In this document: positions 4,431 to 5,614 of the stretch, piece by piece
How positions within the stretch are numbered: the first letter of the stretch is position 1
Layout of the letters: each line of letters begins with the position of its first letter
From: Phycisphaerales bacterium
GTDB lineage: Bacteria; Planctomycetota; Phycisphaerae; SM23-33
Direction of reading: 5' to 3'
Length of the DNA: 5,614 nt
Assembly (NCBI GenBank): GCA_003153915.1
Contig: PMBX01000144.1
Coordinates: forward strand, 2,108-7,721
The notes under the pieces: model-generated
The model's database searches: none
The model's input: the letters and a program-made list of their open reading frames with translations, nothing else
Told to the model about the DNA's origin: nothing
Program-made: the position numbers and the translations under genes

Positions 4431-5600
4431 ATGACCCAACCGACCGGCGGCACAATCCCCGGCAAGCGAGTCCTGATCGTCTCGGCGTCCATCGGCGCGG
4501 GGCACAATTCCGTCACCGCTGCGCTGCAAGAGACCCTCGCCCACACGGCGCCGCAAGTAGAGACGACGGTCGTTGATATCCTGGATTTTGCATCCTGGTG
4601 GTTTCGCCTCTACTACGCCGGTGGGTTCACTCTGGGCATGACGCGTCTGCCGTTGCTGTATGGCCTGGGCTTTGTGCTGACCAACCGCCCGCAAAGACCG
4701 GGCCGATCTGTCAGCGAGAGGCTCCGCCTGGCCGTTGAACGATATGCCTTGCGGGGCTTCCGGCGATACCTGGAAACCAATCGCTTCGATCTGATCGTCA
4801 ACACGCATTTCGCGGCAGAGTCGGTCATCAGCCGGATGATACAACAGGGAAGGTTGCACACGCCCCAGGTGATCGTCGTGACGGATATCGAGGTGCATCG
4901 GCTGTGGTATGCCCAGGACGTGGCGCATTGGTTTACGCCCTCACAGTACAGTGCGTCCCCGCTGCGCCGTTGGGGCATTGGAGAAGATCGCATCAGTGTC
5001 ACGGGCATCCCCATCCGCTCCAAATGGATCGAGCCGCTGGACCGCGCGGCGGTCCTGGCGGACTGGAAACTTCCCCCCAGCCGGCCCATCGTCATACTGA
5101 CGGGTGGAACGGAATTTGTCTGTGGTCCGGTGGTTTCCATTGCCCGCGGCATCCTGCGGGCCTGCCCGAACTGCTGCCTGGTCGTGCTTGCGGGGCGGAA
5201 CAAGAAGCTGCTGGCGCAATTGTCGGTCCTGGGCCGGTCGGAGGACCGGCTGGTCCCGCTTTCGTTCACCGACCGCGCGCATGAGATCGTCGAGGTCGCT
5301 TCGCTGATGGTTACAAAGCCCGGAGGCGCGACGACGGCGGAATGCCTGGCCAAGGGAACGCCCATGGTATTCCTCAAGGCCACCCCCGGCCACGAGAGCG
5401 GAAACGCCGCCTTCCTGGCCCACAACGGCGCGGCGGTGCAGACTACTTCCGCCTCCGACGCCGTCGCCACGGTGGCCCGGTTGCTGGCGAATCCGGTACT
5501 GCTGGCGGAGATGGCCGCCAACGCCAGGCGGCTCTACCAGCCGGCCCGGGAAACGATAACGGCAGACATTTGTCAAAGGCTGGCACTGTGTCACAGATAA
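4431..5600 (+). CDS. MGDG synthase/MurG-like GT-B glycosyltransferase
   Basis: This 389-residue enzyme looks like a member of the family of diacylglycerol glycosyltransferases (plant MGDG synthase, Bacillus UgtP), which is structurally related to MurG. It probably transfers a sugar from a nucleotide donor to a lipid acceptor at the cytoplasmic membrane face. The N-terminal domain begins RVLIVSASIGAGHNSVTAAL (13-32) with the family's GxGH motif. VIVVTDIEVHRLWY (147-160) and FTPSQYS (168-174) are typical of the MGDG synthase N-domain, and TGIPI (191-195) marks the linker. The C-terminal donor-binding domain has VILTGGTE (221-228), VTKPGGATTAECLAKGTPMV (294-313) and TPGHESGNAAFL (318-329). In this last motif relatives usually have Gln where His321 stands. 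No signal peptide or membrane helix is seen. The ATG at 4431 has no ribosome binding site. A GTG at 4389 would add 14 residues and directly follows an in-frame stop (4380-4382). Donor sugar and acceptor are not determinable, and a carotenoid or other lipid acceptor is possible. Confidence 0.9.
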   Translation: MTQPTGGTIPGKRVLIVSASIGAGHNSVTAALQETLAHTAPQVETTVVDILDFASWWFRLYYAGGFTLGMTRLPLLYGLGFVLTNRPQRPGRSVSERLRLAVERYALRGFRRYLETNRFDLIVNTHFAAESVISRMIQQGRLHTPQVIVVTDIEVHRLWYAQDVAHWFTPSQYSASPLRRWGIGEDRISVTGIPIRSKWIEPLDRAAVLADWKLPPSRPIVILTGGTEFVCGPVVSIARGILRACPNCCLVVLAGRNKKLLAQLSVLGRSEDRLVPLSFTDRAHEIVEVASLMVTKPGGATTAECLAKGTPMVFLKATPGHESGNAAFLAHNGAAVQTTSASDAVATVARLLANPVLLAEMAANARRLYQPARETITADICQRLALCHR

Positions 5601-5614
5601 AATTGTAGGTAAGC
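5601..5614. other. Downstream end of window
   Basis: Fourteen bases follow the glycosyltransferase stop. They are too short to show a terminator or the start of a next gene. Confidence 0.5.

Noticed and set aside
4164..4928. Reverse open frame from inside the glycosyltransferase gene into the intergenic region
   Set aside because: Most of it is antisense to the glycosyltransferase gene. Its His/Glu/Lys-rich part is a translation of the 9-bp repeat rather than a protein gene.

Overview
The window is GC-rich bacterial chromosomal DNA holding five protein-coding genes and short intergenic stretches. The gene families, the high GC, and the absence of a recognisable Shine-Dalgarno sequence at several starts suggest a planctomycete, possibly of the Phycisphaerae type. 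The main pointers are a DUF6785/DUF6784-type polytopic membrane protein and a LeuD that resembles plant plastid enzymes. This assignment is inference from remembered family distributions, because no rRNA or other taxonomic marker is present. I saw no tRNA, rRNA, insertion sequence, CRISPR array or phage gene.

Layout from left to right: (1) 1-147 is an upstream flank with no convincing gene. (2) 148-2166 (+) encodes a 672-residue multi-pass membrane protein of unknown function. (3) 2167-2300 is a 134-bp spacer containing a chain of short overlapping inverted repeats. (4) 2301-3197 (+) encodes TyrA, a prephenate/arogenate dehydrogenase of tyrosine biosynthesis. (5) 3194-3508 (-) encodes a small DUF167/YggU protein whose stop codon interlocks with that of tyrA. 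(6) 3577-4137 (-) encodes LeuD, the small subunit of isopropylmalate isomerase (leucine biosynthesis), which is probably cotranscribed with the DUF167 gene. (7) 4138-4430 is a divergent intergenic region. It is AT-rich in its middle and holds an 18-bp palindrome, possible promoters and a degenerate 9-bp-period repeat. (8) 4431-5600 (+) encodes a MurG/MGDG-synthase-type GT-B glycosyltransferase.

The genes do not form one pathway. Two are amino-acid biosynthesis genes (tyrA, leuD) on opposite strands, meeting tail to tail through the DUF167 gene. The glycosyltransferase probably acts on a membrane lipid or envelope acceptor. The large membrane protein may be a transporter, but its substrate is unknown. 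I found no convincing new multi-gene system. The observations most worth a second look are the uncharacterised membrane protein, the repeat and palindrome between leuD and the glycosyltransferase gene, the hairpin chain before tyrA, and residue-level peculiarities in TyrA and the glycosyltransferase.
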